Origin: Clostridiales bacterium
GTDB lineage: Bacteria; Bacillota; Clostridia; Caldicoprobacterales; DTU083
DNA length: 50,005 bases
Reading direction: 5' to 3'
Assembly: GCA_012838915.1 (NCBI GenBank)
Contig: DUOI01000004.1
Span: 1 to 50,005, forward strand
Under the pieces are notes generated by a model that had not been told where the DNA came from, made no database searches, and saw nothing but the letters and a program-made list of their open reading frames with translations. Each line of letters starts with the position of its first letter. Position 1 is the first letter of the stretch. Of the stretch, positions 1 through 8,942 are shown in pieces. The translations under genes and the position numbers were made by a program.

Positions 1-13
1 AAGGAGGATTCAC

Positions 14-1240
14 ATGAGCGAAGAAATCAATAACCGGGAATATCGTCAAAAGGTGCTGAAGGAAATTATAATGGAATTGCATGAAGGTAAAACCGTAGAC
101 CAGGTCAAAGAACGGTTTGACCGGTTGATACAGGGCGTTTCAGCTTCAGAAATATCTCAGATGGAACAAAACCTGATCATGGAAGGTCTGCCGGTAGAGG
201 AAGTCCAGAGGCTGTGCGATGTCCATGCAGCTGTTTTCAAGGGCTCCATTGAAGATATTCACAAGCCACAGGAAGCTTATGAGATGCCGGGCCATCCCAT
301 CCACACATTTAAATTGGAAAACCGGGCACTGGAGCGGCTTATGGATAATAATATCCTGCCTGCACTAAAGCAATTTGAAGCCGATGATGGAAGTAAGGCC
401 GGTGAAGCATTGCTGCAGCATCTTAAGAAGCTGATGGAAATCGAACAGCACTACAGCAGAAAAGAGAATATTCTGTTTCCCTTTTTGGAAAAGTACGGTA
501 TTACAGGGCCGCCCCAGGTTATGTGGGGTGTGGATGACGAAATACGCGCTGAAATCCGGGAGAGCATCAATAAGATTCAGCGCTATGACGGCAACAGGAA
601 AGAGGCTGCGGAATCGGTGCGCCGGACAGTACACCGGGTAAAAGAAATGATTTTTAAGGAGGAAAACATCCTGTTCCCCATGGCACTGGAGACCCTGACT
701 GAGGATGAATGGCTTAAGATAGCTGAGGACAGCAATGAGATCGGCTATACCCTGGTTCAGCCTGCAGGAAAATGGCAGCCGAAAAGGCAGGAGGCAGGTG
801 CGTCCCAGTCTGAACAACCTGTAATTAAAGACAGGGGTACTATTCGACTGAAAACCGGTGTGTTTACCGTTGAAGAACTGGAAGCCATGCTCAATACTCT
901 TCCCGTGGATATAACCTTTGTTGACAGGAATAATACTGTAAAATATTTCAGCCAGGGAAAAGAGCGTATTTTCCCGAGAACCAAGGCTGTAATAGGCCGC
1001 AGCGTGCAAAACTGCCATCCACCGGCCAGCGTACATATTGTAGATAAAATTGTTGAAGATCTCCGCTCCGGTAAAAAGGATCACGAGGATTTTTGGATTC
1101 AAAAAGGAGAAACCTTTGTGCATATTCGCTATTTTGCTGTACGTAATGCAGCGGGCGAATACCTGGGGACGATGGAATTTACTCAGAATATCAAACCTCT
1201 CCGAGAATTGACCGGTGAAAAACGGCTGCTGGAAGAGTAA
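14..1240 (+). CDS. DUF438 / hemerythrin / PAS domain protein
   Basis: Cytoplasmic protein of 408 aa, probably a redox- or oxygen-linked sensor. Three parts are visible: an N-terminal helical DUF438 region (about residues 15-85), a hemerythrin-type four-helix HHE domain (about 90-230, with GHPIHTFKLEN, HYSRKENILFP and HRVKEMIFKEENILFP supplying the His/Glu metal ligands), and a C-terminal PAS domain (about 290-400, with ITFVDRNNTVKYFS and the CHPP motif). This order is the usual one in anaerobic Firmicutes. The start is fixed by AAGGAGG at bases 1-7. It has no output domain, so it probably acts through protein contacts or direct ligand binding. The ligand is unknown. The domain assignment is firm and the function is inferred. 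Confidence 0.9.
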   Translation: MSEEINNREYRQKVLKEIIMELHEGKTVDQVKERFDRLIQGVSASEISQMEQNLIMEGLPVEEVQRLCDVHAAVFKGSIEDIHKPQEAYEMPGHPIHTFKLENRALERLMDNNILPALKQFEADDGSKAGEALLQHLKKLMEIEQHYSRKENILFPFLEKYGITGPPQVMWGVDDEIRAEIRESINKIQRYDGNRKEAAESVRRTVHRVKEMIFKEENILFPMALETLTEDEWLKIAEDSNEIGYTLVQPAGKWQPKRQEAGASQSEQPVIKDRGTIRLKTGVFTVEELEAMLNTLPVDITFVDRNNTVKYFSQGKERIFPRTKAVIGRSVQNCHPPASVHIVDKIVEDLRSGKKDHEDFWIQKGETFVHIRYFAVRNAAGEYLGTMEFTQNIKPLRELTGEKRLLEE

Positions 1241-1300
1241 ATATATTCAAAACAATGCAGGCAAAACTTCATTAGACGGACAAGTCCCTTCAGATTCCAT

Positions 1301-1329
1301 TTGCATATATATGGGAAATAAGATATAAT
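1301..1329 (+). promoter_or_regulatory. Candidate sigma-A promoter before darA
   Basis: TTGCAT, 17 bases, then a perfect TATAAT at 1324-1329. The -35 matches only three of six positions. It lies in the 156-base gap before darA and would serve the darA-holB-ricT group. Confidence 0.45.
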
Positions 1330-1396
1330 TAAACTCACAAATGGGACAAATGAGGCGCTGTCATGGCTGCCAAATCCTTTGAAGGAGGTTCGGCAA

Positions 1397-1726
1397 ATGA
1401 AGTTGATTATCGCCATTGTACAGGATGAAGATGCCCAAAAGCTCACATCTACCTTGATGAATGACGGTTATAGCGTCACCAAGCTTGCAACAACAGGTGG
1501 TTTTTTAAGAGCCGGTAACACAACCTTTCTTATAGGAGTGGACGAGGAAAGGCTGGAACATGCCATGGAGCTCATAGAAAAGGTCTGCAAGAGCAGAAAG
1601 CAGATTGCCACCGCGCCTTCGCCGGTAGCCGGGGCAACGGGTGTATATGTACCCTATCCCATTGAGGTTACAGTAGGCGGCGCCACGGTTTTTGTAGTTG
1701 ATGTGAAGGATTTCCGGAAAATTTGA
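1397..1726 (+). CDS. darA: Cyclic-di-AMP receptor, PII-like (DarA/YaaQ)
   Basis: PII-like signal protein of 109 aa, the same length as B. subtilis DarA (YaaQ/PstA). It binds c-di-AMP as a trimer and is thought to relay osmotic and potassium status. The family pattern is clear: MKLIIAIVQDEDA at the N-terminus, then LATTGGFLRAGNTTFLIGV, which forms the nucleotide-binding loop region. AAGGAGG at 1382-1388 selects ATG 1397; an upstream in-frame start at 1379 would lie before this site. It is followed by holB, as in the yaaQ-yaaR-holB-yaaT region of B. subtilis, although yaaR is missing here. Confidence 0.93.
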   Translation: MKLIIAIVQDEDAQKLTSTLMNDGYSVTKLATTGGFLRAGNTTFLIGVDEERLEHAMELIEKVCKSRKQIATAPSPVAGATGVYVPYPIEVTVGGATVFVVDVKDFRKI

Positions 1727-1768
1727 CCCATTTGGAAAGTTTGAATATACGGAGAGGGTTAACCCTAT

Positions 1769-2749
1769 ATGAATACCAGCAATATCATTGGACAATCACC
1801 GCTTATCGCCAGTATGGAACGAATTCTGGCAAGCGGAAGGATTGTCCATGCTTATTTATTCACAGGTCCTGCCGGTGCCGGTAAAAAGACTATGAGCAGC
1901 CTTTTTGCTCAAGCACTGCTGTGCACCAATATAGAAGACAAGCCCTGTTATACCTGCAGGACATGCAGGCAATTTGCCTCAGGCAATCATCCGGATGTAT
2001 TTTGGGTTCGCCGTCAGGAGGACAAAACAGCTATAGTTGTAGATCAAATACGGGACTTGCAGGCTGCCATAAAAGTAAAAACCTATCAGGCGGGTAAGAG
2101 AATCTGCTTTATTGAAAATGCACACCTTTTAACGCAACAGGCACAAAATGCGCTTTTGAAAACACTGGAGGAGCCCCCTCCTGATACCTTGTTTTTATTA
2201 TTGGCGGAAAACACCAGCGCCCTGTTACCCACCATTCTTTCCCGGTGCCAGGTGTTCAGAATTGGCAGCTTATCCGGGGAAGACATTATTGAAATACTGA
2301 GCAGCCGCCTTTCTGTTAAAAAAGAGGATGCAGCGGTTATTGCTGCCTTGTCGCAGGGAAATCCGGGCAAGGCTTTGGCACTGGCAGAGGATGAAACCTT
2401 TCAAAGCTGCCGTAAGATATTGATAGAAGGCCTGTCACAGGCAGGTTCTGTGAGAATTTTGGACCTCTACGGGGTTTTTGCCGACAACAGAGACAGGGTA
2501 GAGGATTTATTCAATATACTGCAGCTTTGGATTCGTGATCTGCTGATTTTTAAAGAAACCGGAAAATGGAAATTGATAATAAATCTGGACCAGACAGCCT
2601 TACTCAGAATGCAGGTTTCCCACTTTACAAGTGCTGCATTAAAGGATATGATAGAAAAGGTTGAAGAAAGCAGAACTATGCTTAAAAGAAACAGCAATTA
2701 CCAAATAACCATAGAAAACATGCTTTTAAGTTTCCAGGGAGGAGCATAA
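1769..2749 (+). CDS. holB: DNA polymerase III subunit delta'
   Basis: Clamp-loader delta' subunit, 326 aa, normal length. It helps load the sliding clamp at the replication fork. Features: N-terminal AAA+ core with a P-loop-like GPAGAGKKT near residue 34, a zinc-binding cysteine cluster (CTNIEDKPCYTCRTC) and the family motif LLKTLEEPPPDT. GGAGAGG at 1751-1757 precedes the start. It ends two bases before ricT, so the two are probably cotranscribed and translationally coupled. Confidence 0.95.
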   Translation: MNTSNIIGQSPLIASMERILASGRIVHAYLFTGPAGAGKKTMSSLFAQALLCTNIEDKPCYTCRTCRQFASGNHPDVFWVRRQEDKTAIVVDQIRDLQAAIKVKTYQAGKRICFIENAHLLTQQAQNALLKTLEEPPPDTLFLLLAENTSALLPTILSRCQVFRIGSLSGEDIIEILSSRLSVKKEDAAVIAALSQGNPGKALALAEDETFQSCRKILIEGLSQAGSVRILDLYGVFADNRDRVEDLFNILQLWIRDLLIFKETGKWKLIINLDQTALLRMQVSHFTSAALKDMIEKVEESRTMLKRNSNYQITIENMLLSFQGGA

Positions 2750-2751
2750 AA

Positions 2752-3645
2752 ATGCAGCTTGTAGTAGGAGTCCGGTTTAAAAAAGCCGGTAAAATATATT
2801 ATTTTGGCCCGAATGATTTCGACTTGAAAGTGGATGATCATGTTATTGTTGAAACCGCCCGCGGCATTGAATACGGGGATGTGGTGGTGCCTCCCAAGAT
2901 GGTTCCCGATGAGGAAATCGTATCCCCCCTGAAACCAGTGATTCGAAAGGCCAATGAGGAGGATGAAAGGCAGGTAATTGAGAATAAGAAGAAAGAAGAG
3001 GAAGCCTTTCAAATAGGGGAGGAGAAAATTGCTGCTCATCAGCTTCCCATGAATTTGGTAGATGTGGAGCTTACTTTTGATAACAGCAAATTGATTTTTT
3101 ACTTTACAGCAGACGGGCGAATTGATTTCAGAGAACTGGTGAAGGATCTGGCATCAGTTTTCAAAACCCGTATTGAATTGCGTCAGATCGGAGTTCGGGA
3201 TGAAGCCAAAATGCTGGGAGGAATGGGGCCCTGTGGTCTGTCCCTGTGCTGCAGTACCTTCATGGGTGATTTCCATCCGGTTTCCATTAAGATGGCCAAG
3301 GAGCAAAACCTTTCCCTCAATCCCGCAAAAATTTCCGGGCTTTGCGGAAGGCTGATGTGTTGCCTGAAGTACGAGCAGGATTATTATGAATGTGTCAGAG
3401 GAATTATGCCCAAGGCCGGCAGGGAAGTGCTGACACCGGAAGGTCCTGCGGTGGTATTGGAAACCAATTTATTAACTCAAAAGGTGAAGGTAAAGCTGAC
3501 TTCAGATGACGGAACCGTTGACTTGAAAGAGTTTTCTGTAAGTGATTTACAGTACGGAGAAAGTCAAAACGAAGAGGAAGGGCACCAGGAAGAAGAGAAT
3601 GAAGAAATTCATGATGAAGAGCTGAAAAATCTGATGGAAGACTAG
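2752..3645 (+). CDS. ricT: PSP1-domain Fe-S regulatory protein RicT (YaaT)
   Basis: PSP1-domain protein of 297 aa. In B. subtilis RicT joins RicA and RicF in an Fe-S complex that assists RNase Y-dependent mRNA maturation and speeds Spo0A phosphorylation. Conserved cysteines occur in GPCGLSLCCSTF and SGLCGRLMCCLKYEQDYY. The C-terminal 30 residues are almost entirely Glu/Asp/Asn. The SD GGGAGGA lies in the end of holB. A role in feeding the phosphorelay would suit the spo0A gene 20 kb downstream, but that is inference from the family. Confidence 0.93.
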   Translation: MQLVVGVRFKKAGKIYYFGPNDFDLKVDDHVIVETARGIEYGDVVVPPKMVPDEEIVSPLKPVIRKANEEDERQVIENKKKEEEAFQIGEEKIAAHQLPMNLVDVELTFDNSKLIFYFTADGRIDFRELVKDLASVFKTRIELRQIGVRDEAKMLGGMGPCGLSLCCSTFMGDFHPVSIKMAKEQNLSLNPAKISGLCGRLMCCLKYEQDYYECVRGIMPKAGREVLTPEGPAVVLETNLLTQKVKVKLTSDDGTVDLKEFSVSDLQYGESQNEEEGHQEEENEEIHDEELKNLMED

Positions 3646-3692
3646 TTCTGCTTAAGTAAATAATACTTTTCTTTTATAACAAAAAGTGATAA

Positions 3693-3911
<219 letters not shown>

Positions 3912-3921
3912 GGAAATACAG

Positions 3922-3959
3922 AAAGAGACTTGATCACAATGCTGACCAGGTCTTTTTTT
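3922..3959 (+). terminator. Rho-independent terminator after ferredoxin
   Basis: Arms AGACTTG (3926-3932) and CAGGTCT (3947-3953) with one G:T pair, followed by a run of seven T. Confidence 0.8.
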
Positions 3960-4002
3960 GTTTCCATTTTTTATAGTATTCTGTAATAATTTAATGAAAG
4001 TG

Positions 4003-4031
4003 GCAGGAATTCGACAATATATGGCGAATAG
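4003..4031 (+). promoter_or_regulatory. Sigma-H-type promoter overlapped by a perfect 0A box
   Basis: GCAGGAATT (4003-4011) fits the sigma-H -35 consensus RnAGGAwWW at every position. After 11 bases comes GGCGAATAG (4023-4031), matching RnnGAATww except the last base. The 0A box TTCGACAA, the inverse of TTGTCGAA, sits at 4010-4017 and overlaps the -35. The start codon of the SpoIID-like gene is 43 bases downstream. Spo0A would control this gene directly, but activation or repression cannot be read from position alone. Confidence 0.65.
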
Positions 4032-4073
4032 TTGTACTAAGGTATATGTTTGTATTTTAAAGGTGGTGAGCGA

Positions 4074-6371
4074 ATGCGCCGATTATTGTCTGTTCTTGTC
4101 AGCTTTCTGGTAGCACTGAATTTCGTATGGGTCAAACCGGCCCCGGCATATGCAGCAGTTGATTATAGTACCATTCGTGTCAAATTAAGTTCCATGGGCA
4201 CGAAGACGTCCATACCCGTCACTGTCCAAGGCAGCTACACCATTAAGGAAAATCCATCTGTTCAGCTGGAGCAGAGGACATATACTGTCCGCCTGGAAAA
4301 CGGTAAATTAATCCTAACCGACGGTTCCAAAAGTTGGAGTTTTGGAACAAAGATTACCTTTCAGCGGAATTATGGCACTCTCAAAATTAACAATACCAGC
4401 TATAAATCAGTCAACTATCTGGGAGATATGGAATTCAGGGTGGATGGCAGCAGCATCATCCTGATTAATCATGTTCATCTCGAATTGTACCTGTACGGAG
4501 TTGTGCCAAATGAAATGCCTGACAGCTGGCATATGGAAGCCTTAAAGGCACAGGCGATTGCTGCCCGTACCTATGCTGTAGACAAAATTCATGTCAGAAC
4601 CAAGTATACATACGACCTGGTCGACACCCAAAGCAGTCAGGTATATATAGGTTATAATAAGAGCAGAAGCAGATCCATTCAGGCTGTTGACGCCACCATG
4701 GGTCAGGTGCTTAAGTATGGCAGCAGCTTTGCACAAACCTTTTACTCTTCAAGCAATGGCGGGATGACAGAGAGCTCCGCCAACATCTTTTCGCAGGATC
4801 TTCCATATTTGATTGTCAAGGAGGATCCCTATGATGTGAAGAATACTTCAAACTCCAAGGCAACCTGGACGGAGTCATTTAAAAAATCACCGGTTGACCC
4901 CGGCCTGCAAAAGAAAATTATAGAGAAAATTAAAAGTTCCTTAAAGAGCAAAGGATACAGCACGGCTGATGCCGATATTATAATAAAAAGCTTGAAAGAA
5001 CTCACTGTAGACCATAATGAAAGCGGCCGCCTTGACAAAGGCAGACTTGTGGTTATACTGGACGCTAAAAAACCGGACGGTAAAGTGGAAACCATAGAAG
5101 AGACAGTCAGCCTGACAAAAACAAATGCTAAGTCTTTCTTGAATTTATACAGCCTGCTGTTCGAAGTTGAGGATACAGGGGATGAAATTGTTCTCAAGGG
5201 CGGGGGCTTTGGTCATGGCGTAGGTATGAGTCAGTATGGCGCATATCAAATGGCCAAAGAAGGGAATTCCTTCGAGGATATACTGAACTTCTATTATCCG
5301 GGAACCAATCTTGCATCACTGGGCATAAAGGCCCCACAGGATCCCGATTATGTGCCGTCGGAACCTTCCCAACCGGATCCACCCAAACCCGATCCTACAA
5401 CTCCGCCCACAGATCCGGCATTGCCTCCTGATCAGGAAAAGACAGGCATTGTTACTGCGTCTAAATTGAATATTCGCAGCGGCCCCGGTACCAAGAATCA
5501 TGTAGTGGGCATGGTTGTCAAAGGAAAACGGGTTACCGTGCATGAAAAAATCGGAGACTGGTACAGGATTACCTATAACGGAATAAATGGTTATGTACAT
5601 GGTTCTTATATACAAATAGAGCAAAGTCAAACGCCGGCACCCTCTGATATGATTACGGTCACGTTGAGGAAGGGAAGCAAGGGCAGCCAGGTAAAGATAT
5701 TGCAGAGAAGGCTGAATGAGTTGGGCTTTAACTGCGGTGCAGTAGACGGCAGCTTCGGCTCCAAAACACTGAGTGCAGTCCGGGCTTTTCAAAAGAGCCG
5801 CGGTCTTGAAGTCGATGGAGTGGTAGGGCCAAAAACCAGGGCTGCGCTGAATTCCGGTCAACCGCCGGTTGATGAGGGCTCAAACAATCAGCTGCCGGAT
5901 CGGGGAGGCTCAACCGATAAGATAACGGTTACGTTAAGGAAGGGAAGCAAGGGCAGCCAGGTTAAGATATTACAGAGAAGGCTGAATGAGTTGGGCTTTA
6001 ACTGCGGTGCAGTAGACGGCAGCTTCGGCTCAAAAACACTGAGTGCGGTCAGGGCTTTTCAAAAGAGCCGCGGTCTTGAAGTCGATGGGGTGGTAGGGCC
6101 AAAAACCAGGGCCGCACTGAATTCCGGTCAGCTGCCGGATCAGGGAAGCTCAACCGATAAGATAACGGTTACGTTAAGGAAGGGAAGCAAGGGAAGCCAG
6201 GTTAAGATATTGCAGAGAAGGCTGAATGAGTTGGGCTTTAACTGCGGTGCAGTAGACGGCAGCTTCGGCTCAAAAACACTGAGTGCAGTCCGGGCTTTTC
6301 AAAAAAGCCGCGGTCTTGCAGTTGATGGGGTGGTAGGGCCAAAAACCAGGGCTGCACTTAATGCAGGTTAA
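4074..6371 (+). CDS. SpoIID/LytB-domain wall protein with SH3b and three PG-binding repeats
   Basis: Exported cell-wall protein of 765 aa, probably a peptidoglycan lytic transglycosylase of the SpoIID type. In order: signal peptide (about 1-28, ending PAYA), SpoIID/LytB catalytic domain (about 110-400, with the essential Glu expected at E147 in PNEMPDSWHMEALKAQ, and GGGFGHGVGMSQYGA), Pro/Asp-rich linker, bacterial SH3 domain (about 457-518, SKLNIRSGPG), then three PG_binding_1 domains (about 527-596, 617-686, 697-765). AGGTGGTGAG at 4061-4070 selects ATG 4074 rather than TTG 4050. It is a paralogue of the genuine spoIID at 48288. The upstream sigma-H/0A promoter points to early sporulation or stationary phase. 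Domains are firm; substrate and timing are inferred. Confidence 0.9.
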   Translation: MRRLLSVLVSFLVALNFVWVKPAPAYAAVDYSTIRVKLSSMGTKTSIPVTVQGSYTIKENPSVQLEQRTYTVRLENGKLILTDGSKSWSFGTKITFQRNYGTLKINNTSYKSVNYLGDMEFRVDGSSIILINHVHLELYLYGVVPNEMPDSWHMEALKAQAIAARTYAVDKIHVRTKYTYDLVDTQSSQVYIGYNKSRSRSIQAVDATMGQVLKYGSSFAQTFYSSSNGGMTESSANIFSQDLPYLIVKEDPYDVKNTSNSKATWTESFKKSPVDPGLQKKIIEKIKSSLKSKGYSTADADIIIKSLKELTVDHNESGRLDKGRLVVILDAKKPDGKVETIEETVSLTKTNAKSFLNLYSLLFEVEDTGDEIVLKGGGFGHGVGMSQYGAYQMAKEGNSFEDILNFYYPGTNLASLGIKAPQDPDYVPSEPSQPDPPKPDPTTPPTDPALPPDQEKTGIVTASKLNIRSGPGTKNHVVGMVVKGKRVTVHEKIGDWYRITYNGINGYVHGSYIQIEQSQTPAPSDMITVTLRKGSKGSQVKILQRRLNELGFNCGAVDGSFGSKTLSAVRAFQKSRGLEVDGVVGPKTRAALNSGQPPVDEGSNNQLPDRGGSTDKITVTLRKGSKGSQVKILQRRLNELGFNCGAVDGSFGSKTLSAVRAFQKSRGLEVDGVVGPKTRAALNSGQLPDQGSSTDKITVTLRKGSKGSQVKILQRRLNELGFNCGAVDGSFGSKTLSAVRAFQKSRGLAVDGVVGPKTRAALNAG
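5652..6371 (+). repeat. Three near-identical ~209-bp tandem repeats (PG-binding domains)
   Basis: Units start at 5652, 5922 and 6162, each about 209 bases, separated by Pro/Gly/Ser-rich linkers of about 61 and 31 bases. The units differ at only a handful of bases, many of them silent, which suggests recent duplication or gene conversion. Each encodes one PG_binding_1 domain starting ITVTLRKGSKGSQVKILQRR. Confidence 0.95.
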
Positions 6372-6464
6372 CTGACGGTCTGGGGGAGGCTTCTCCAGGT
6401 AGCAGCAATATAATAGGTGAAAACTCAATTTGAAAGTTATTTACACATATACTAAGACAAGGCA

Positions 6465-6491
6465 AGGCCGGGAAATTCCCGGTCTTTTTTT
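6465..6491 (+). terminator. Rho-independent terminator after SpoIID-like gene
   Basis: Near-perfect stem GGCCGGGAA / TTCCCGGTC with a minimal loop, then seven T. It separates the wall protein gene from the rhamnose genes. Confidence 0.88.
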
Positions 6492-6609
6492 GTATTCTAT
6501 TATGTATCAGCGCATATGTTTATATAGACGACTGAAGAGCTGCTCATTCTTTTCCATTAAGATTGCCATGAGAAAAGGAAGATTACCCGGAAGGTGGAGA
6601 GTAAGGGCC

Positions 6610-7479
6610 ATGAAAACCATCCTGGTTACCGGTGGAACAGGCCAACTGGGGCAGGCTTTGAGACAGCAGGCTGCAGCTTATCGTGACCTGCAATTTGTAT
6701 TCGCCGGTTCCGTACAAGCGGATATTACAAAATGGAGCGAGGTAAAGCAGCTGGTATATATGGTAAAACCGGATGCAATTATCAATTGTGCTGCCTATAC
6801 CAATGTTGATGCGGCTCAAGCCGATGAAGACGGGGCTTTTCTGGTCAATACGGCAGGAGCGGGTTACCTTTCCATGGCAGCCTATGAAATAGGAATACCC
6901 ATCGTCTACCCGTCCACTGACTATGTATTCGATGGACGGGGCATCAACAATGATAATGGAAATATCAGGCCTTACAGGGAGTATGATCCGACCAATCCCT
7001 GTACAGTCTACGGCAGAACCAAAATGATGGGGGAACAATTAACCGCAAGGCATAACCCGAGGCATTACATTATCCGTACCGCATGGCTGTATGGAAAAGG
7101 GAATAATTTTGTCAGGAAGATACTGAAAGCATCCAGGCAGGATACGGTAAGAGTAGTGGCGGATCAAACAGGCAGTCCGACCAGTGCCATGGAATTGGCG
7201 AAAGCTATCCTTGCTCTGCTGAAATCAGGCCAATATGGCCTTTATCATTGCGTTTGCGAGGGAAGCTGCAGCAGGTATGAGCTGGCTTGTGAGATATACT
7301 GTCAGCTCGGAATCCGAACTAAAGTTATACCCGTTACAACGGAGGAATATCCTACTGCTGTCGTGCGGCCCCGTTATTCAGTCCTGGACAATTACATGCT
7401 GAGGCTGACCACTTCCATCAGGTGTAGTCATTGGAGAGATGCTTTGGCTGAATACCTGGCAAGTAATAAGGTATGGTAA
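6610..7479 (+). CDS. rfbD: dTDP-4-dehydrorhamnose reductase
   Basis: NAD(P)H-dependent reductase for the last step of dTDP-L-rhamnose synthesis, 289 aa. It shows the Rossmann motif GGTGQLGQAL at the N-terminus, PSTDYVFDG, and the catalytic Tyr-Lys pair in VYGRTKMMGE. AAGGTGGAG at 6591-6599 selects ATG 6610; longer in-frame starts back to 6430 run through the terminator and lack an SD. It is first in a four-gene rhamnose set, only 27 bases ahead of rfbA. Confidence 0.94.
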   Translation: MKTILVTGGTGQLGQALRQQAAAYRDLQFVFAGSVQADITKWSEVKQLVYMVKPDAIINCAAYTNVDAAQADEDGAFLVNTAGAGYLSMAAYEIGIPIVYPSTDYVFDGRGINNDNGNIRPYREYDPTNPCTVYGRTKMMGEQLTARHNPRHYIIRTAWLYGKGNNFVRKILKASRQDTVRVVADQTGSPTSAMELAKAILALLKSGQYGLYHCVCEGSCSRYELACEIYCQLGIRTKVIPVTTEEYPTAVVRPRYSVLDNYMLRLTTSIRCSHWRDALAEYLASNKVW

Positions 7480-7506
7480 CCAAGAAAGCTTTAGGGAGAA
7501 CGAGGG

Positions 7507-8235
7507 ATGGAAGTGAAGGGGGTAGTATTGGCAGGAGGAACCGGTTCCAGACTGTTTCCTCTGACCAGGGCGATAAATAAGCATTTATTACCCGTCGGCA
7601 GGTATCCGATGATCCTGCATCCCATTGCCAGGTTGAAACAGGCGGGGATATATAAAATTTTAATAGTAACAGGCAGGGAGGATATGGGCAGCATGGTTAA
7701 ACTGCTGGGCAGCGGGCGGGAATATGGTTTGGAATTTACCTTTCGGGTACAGGAAGAGGCGGGAGGAATTGCTCAAGCCCTTGGTTTGGCGGAGGATTTT
7801 ATTCAACACCATCGTCTGATAGCAATTTTAGGAGATAATATTTTTTCCGAAGACATTTCGCCTTTCATTGCCGGCTACCTGCGCCAGGAAACCGGAGCAA
7901 AAATTCTGCTTAAGCAGGTAGAGCAGCCCCAAAGGTTTGGCGTAGTAGAGTTGGAAGGCAATAGAATAACAGGTATTGAAGAAAAGCCCTTGGTATCCAA
8001 GTCCAGTTTTGCTGTAACCGGTATCTATATGTATGACAAACATGTTTTTGAAGTGATTCGCAGTTTGAAACCGTCGGACAGGGGAGAGCTGGAAATAACC
8101 GATGTTAACAACCACTACATCCACTTAGGACAGATGACTTATGATATTCTTGAGGGCTGGTGGACGGATGCCGGTACCTTTTCATCCTGGAAGGATGCCT
8201 GCCGGATGACCTGGGATTGGGAGCTTCCTTTATAA
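7507..8235 (+). CDS. rfbA: Glucose-1-phosphate thymidylyltransferase, short form
   Basis: Nucleotidyltransferase of 242 aa making dTDP-glucose from dTTP and glucose-1-phosphate. The N-terminal signature LAGGTGSRLFPLT, the invariant Lys in INKHLLPV, GDNIF and the EEKP motif are present. It is about 50 residues shorter than typical RmlA (about 290 aa) and lacks the C-terminal helical region that forms the regulatory dTDP-rhamnose site. The B. subtilis spore-polysaccharide enzyme SpsI is similarly short, as I recall. SD AGGGAG at 7493-7498. Activity is very likely; feedback control may be absent. Confidence 0.9.
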   Translation: MEVKGVVLAGGTGSRLFPLTRAINKHLLPVGRYPMILHPIARLKQAGIYKILIVTGREDMGSMVKLLGSGREYGLEFTFRVQEEAGGIAQALGLAEDFIQHHRLIAILGDNIFSEDISPFIAGYLRQETGAKILLKQVEQPQRFGVVELEGNRITGIEEKPLVSKSSFAVTGIYMYDKHVFEVIRSLKPSDRGELEITDVNNHYIHLGQMTYDILEGWWTDAGTFSSWKDACRMTWDWELPL

Positions 8236-8327
8236 CCGTTCTATCGCCGCAAAATGACAGGTTTCACATTTTTCTTATCTGCCGCAGCATATTTTGTTAG
8301 GCATATCCGTGTTAAGGGGGAATGGTG

Positions 8328-8906
8328 TTGGGACAATTTCACTTTATCAAGGGACCAATGGAAGGATTGTGGATAATAGAGCCCAGACCTCATACCGATA
8401 TCAGGGGCAGCTTTATGGAGGTTTATCATTATCGGGAATTTAAGCAGGCAGGAATACCCACCCAATTCGTACAGGATAATGAGTCCGTTTCCCATAAGGG
8501 CGTATTGCGCGGCCTCCACTTTCAGGATAGATTTCCTCAAGGCAAACTGATCCGTGTTTCGCAGGGGAAAATTTTTGATGTGGCGGTGGATATCCGCCCG
8601 GATTCCAATACTTTCGGACAATGGTTCGGCCTTGAGTTAAATTCGGTTAATAAGAGGATGCTATTTATCCCACCCTGTTTCGCCCATGGGTTTCTGGCCA
8701 TGTCAGAGCCTGCCTGCGTTGTATACAAGTGTACGGATTATTATCATTCAAAAGATCAGAGCGGCATCCTATGGAGTGATCCTGATCTAGGGATAGACTG
8801 GCCGGATATCGGCATGGGTGAATATATTCTTTCCGAAAAGGATAAGCAACTGCCGTATTTTAAAGACATCAAAAAAGGAATATGGGGTAATAGAATGCAA
8901 ATCTAA
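8328..8906 (+). CDS. rfbC: dTDP-4-dehydrorhamnose 3,5-epimerase
   Basis: Cupin-fold epimerase of about 192 aa, third step of dTDP-L-rhamnose synthesis. Active-site region KGVLRGLHFQ, DVAVDIRPDSNTFGQW and the PPCFAHGFLAMSE segment are all intact, as is the terminal DPDLGIDWP. AAGGGGG at 8314-8320 is one base from ATG 8322, too close to work, so TTG 8328 (spacing 7) is preferred; the two starts differ by two residues. It lies 92 bases after rfbA with no terminator between. Confidence 0.93.
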   Translation: MGQFHFIKGPMEGLWIIEPRPHTDIRGSFMEVYHYREFKQAGIPTQFVQDNESVSHKGVLRGLHFQDRFPQGKLIRVSQGKIFDVAVDIRPDSNTFGQWFGLELNSVNKRMLFIPPCFAHGFLAMSEPACVVYKCTDYYHSKDQSGILWSDPDLGIDWPDIGMGEYILSEKDKQLPYFKDIKKGIWGNRMQI

Positions 8907-8942
8907 TTACTTACAACCGGTTTTAAACAGGGAGCGTGAGCC

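Noticed and set aside
365-1123. Open frame of 252 codons on the - strand opposite the DUF438 gene
   Set aside because: It is antisense to a well-supported gene, has no SD and shows no protein motif. Similar antisense frames at 21450-22148 and 30292-30873 were dropped for the same reason.
6492-6609. Sigma-K promoter for the rhamnose genes
   Set aside because: CATATGTT fits part of the -10, but there is no AC at the needed spacing upstream.
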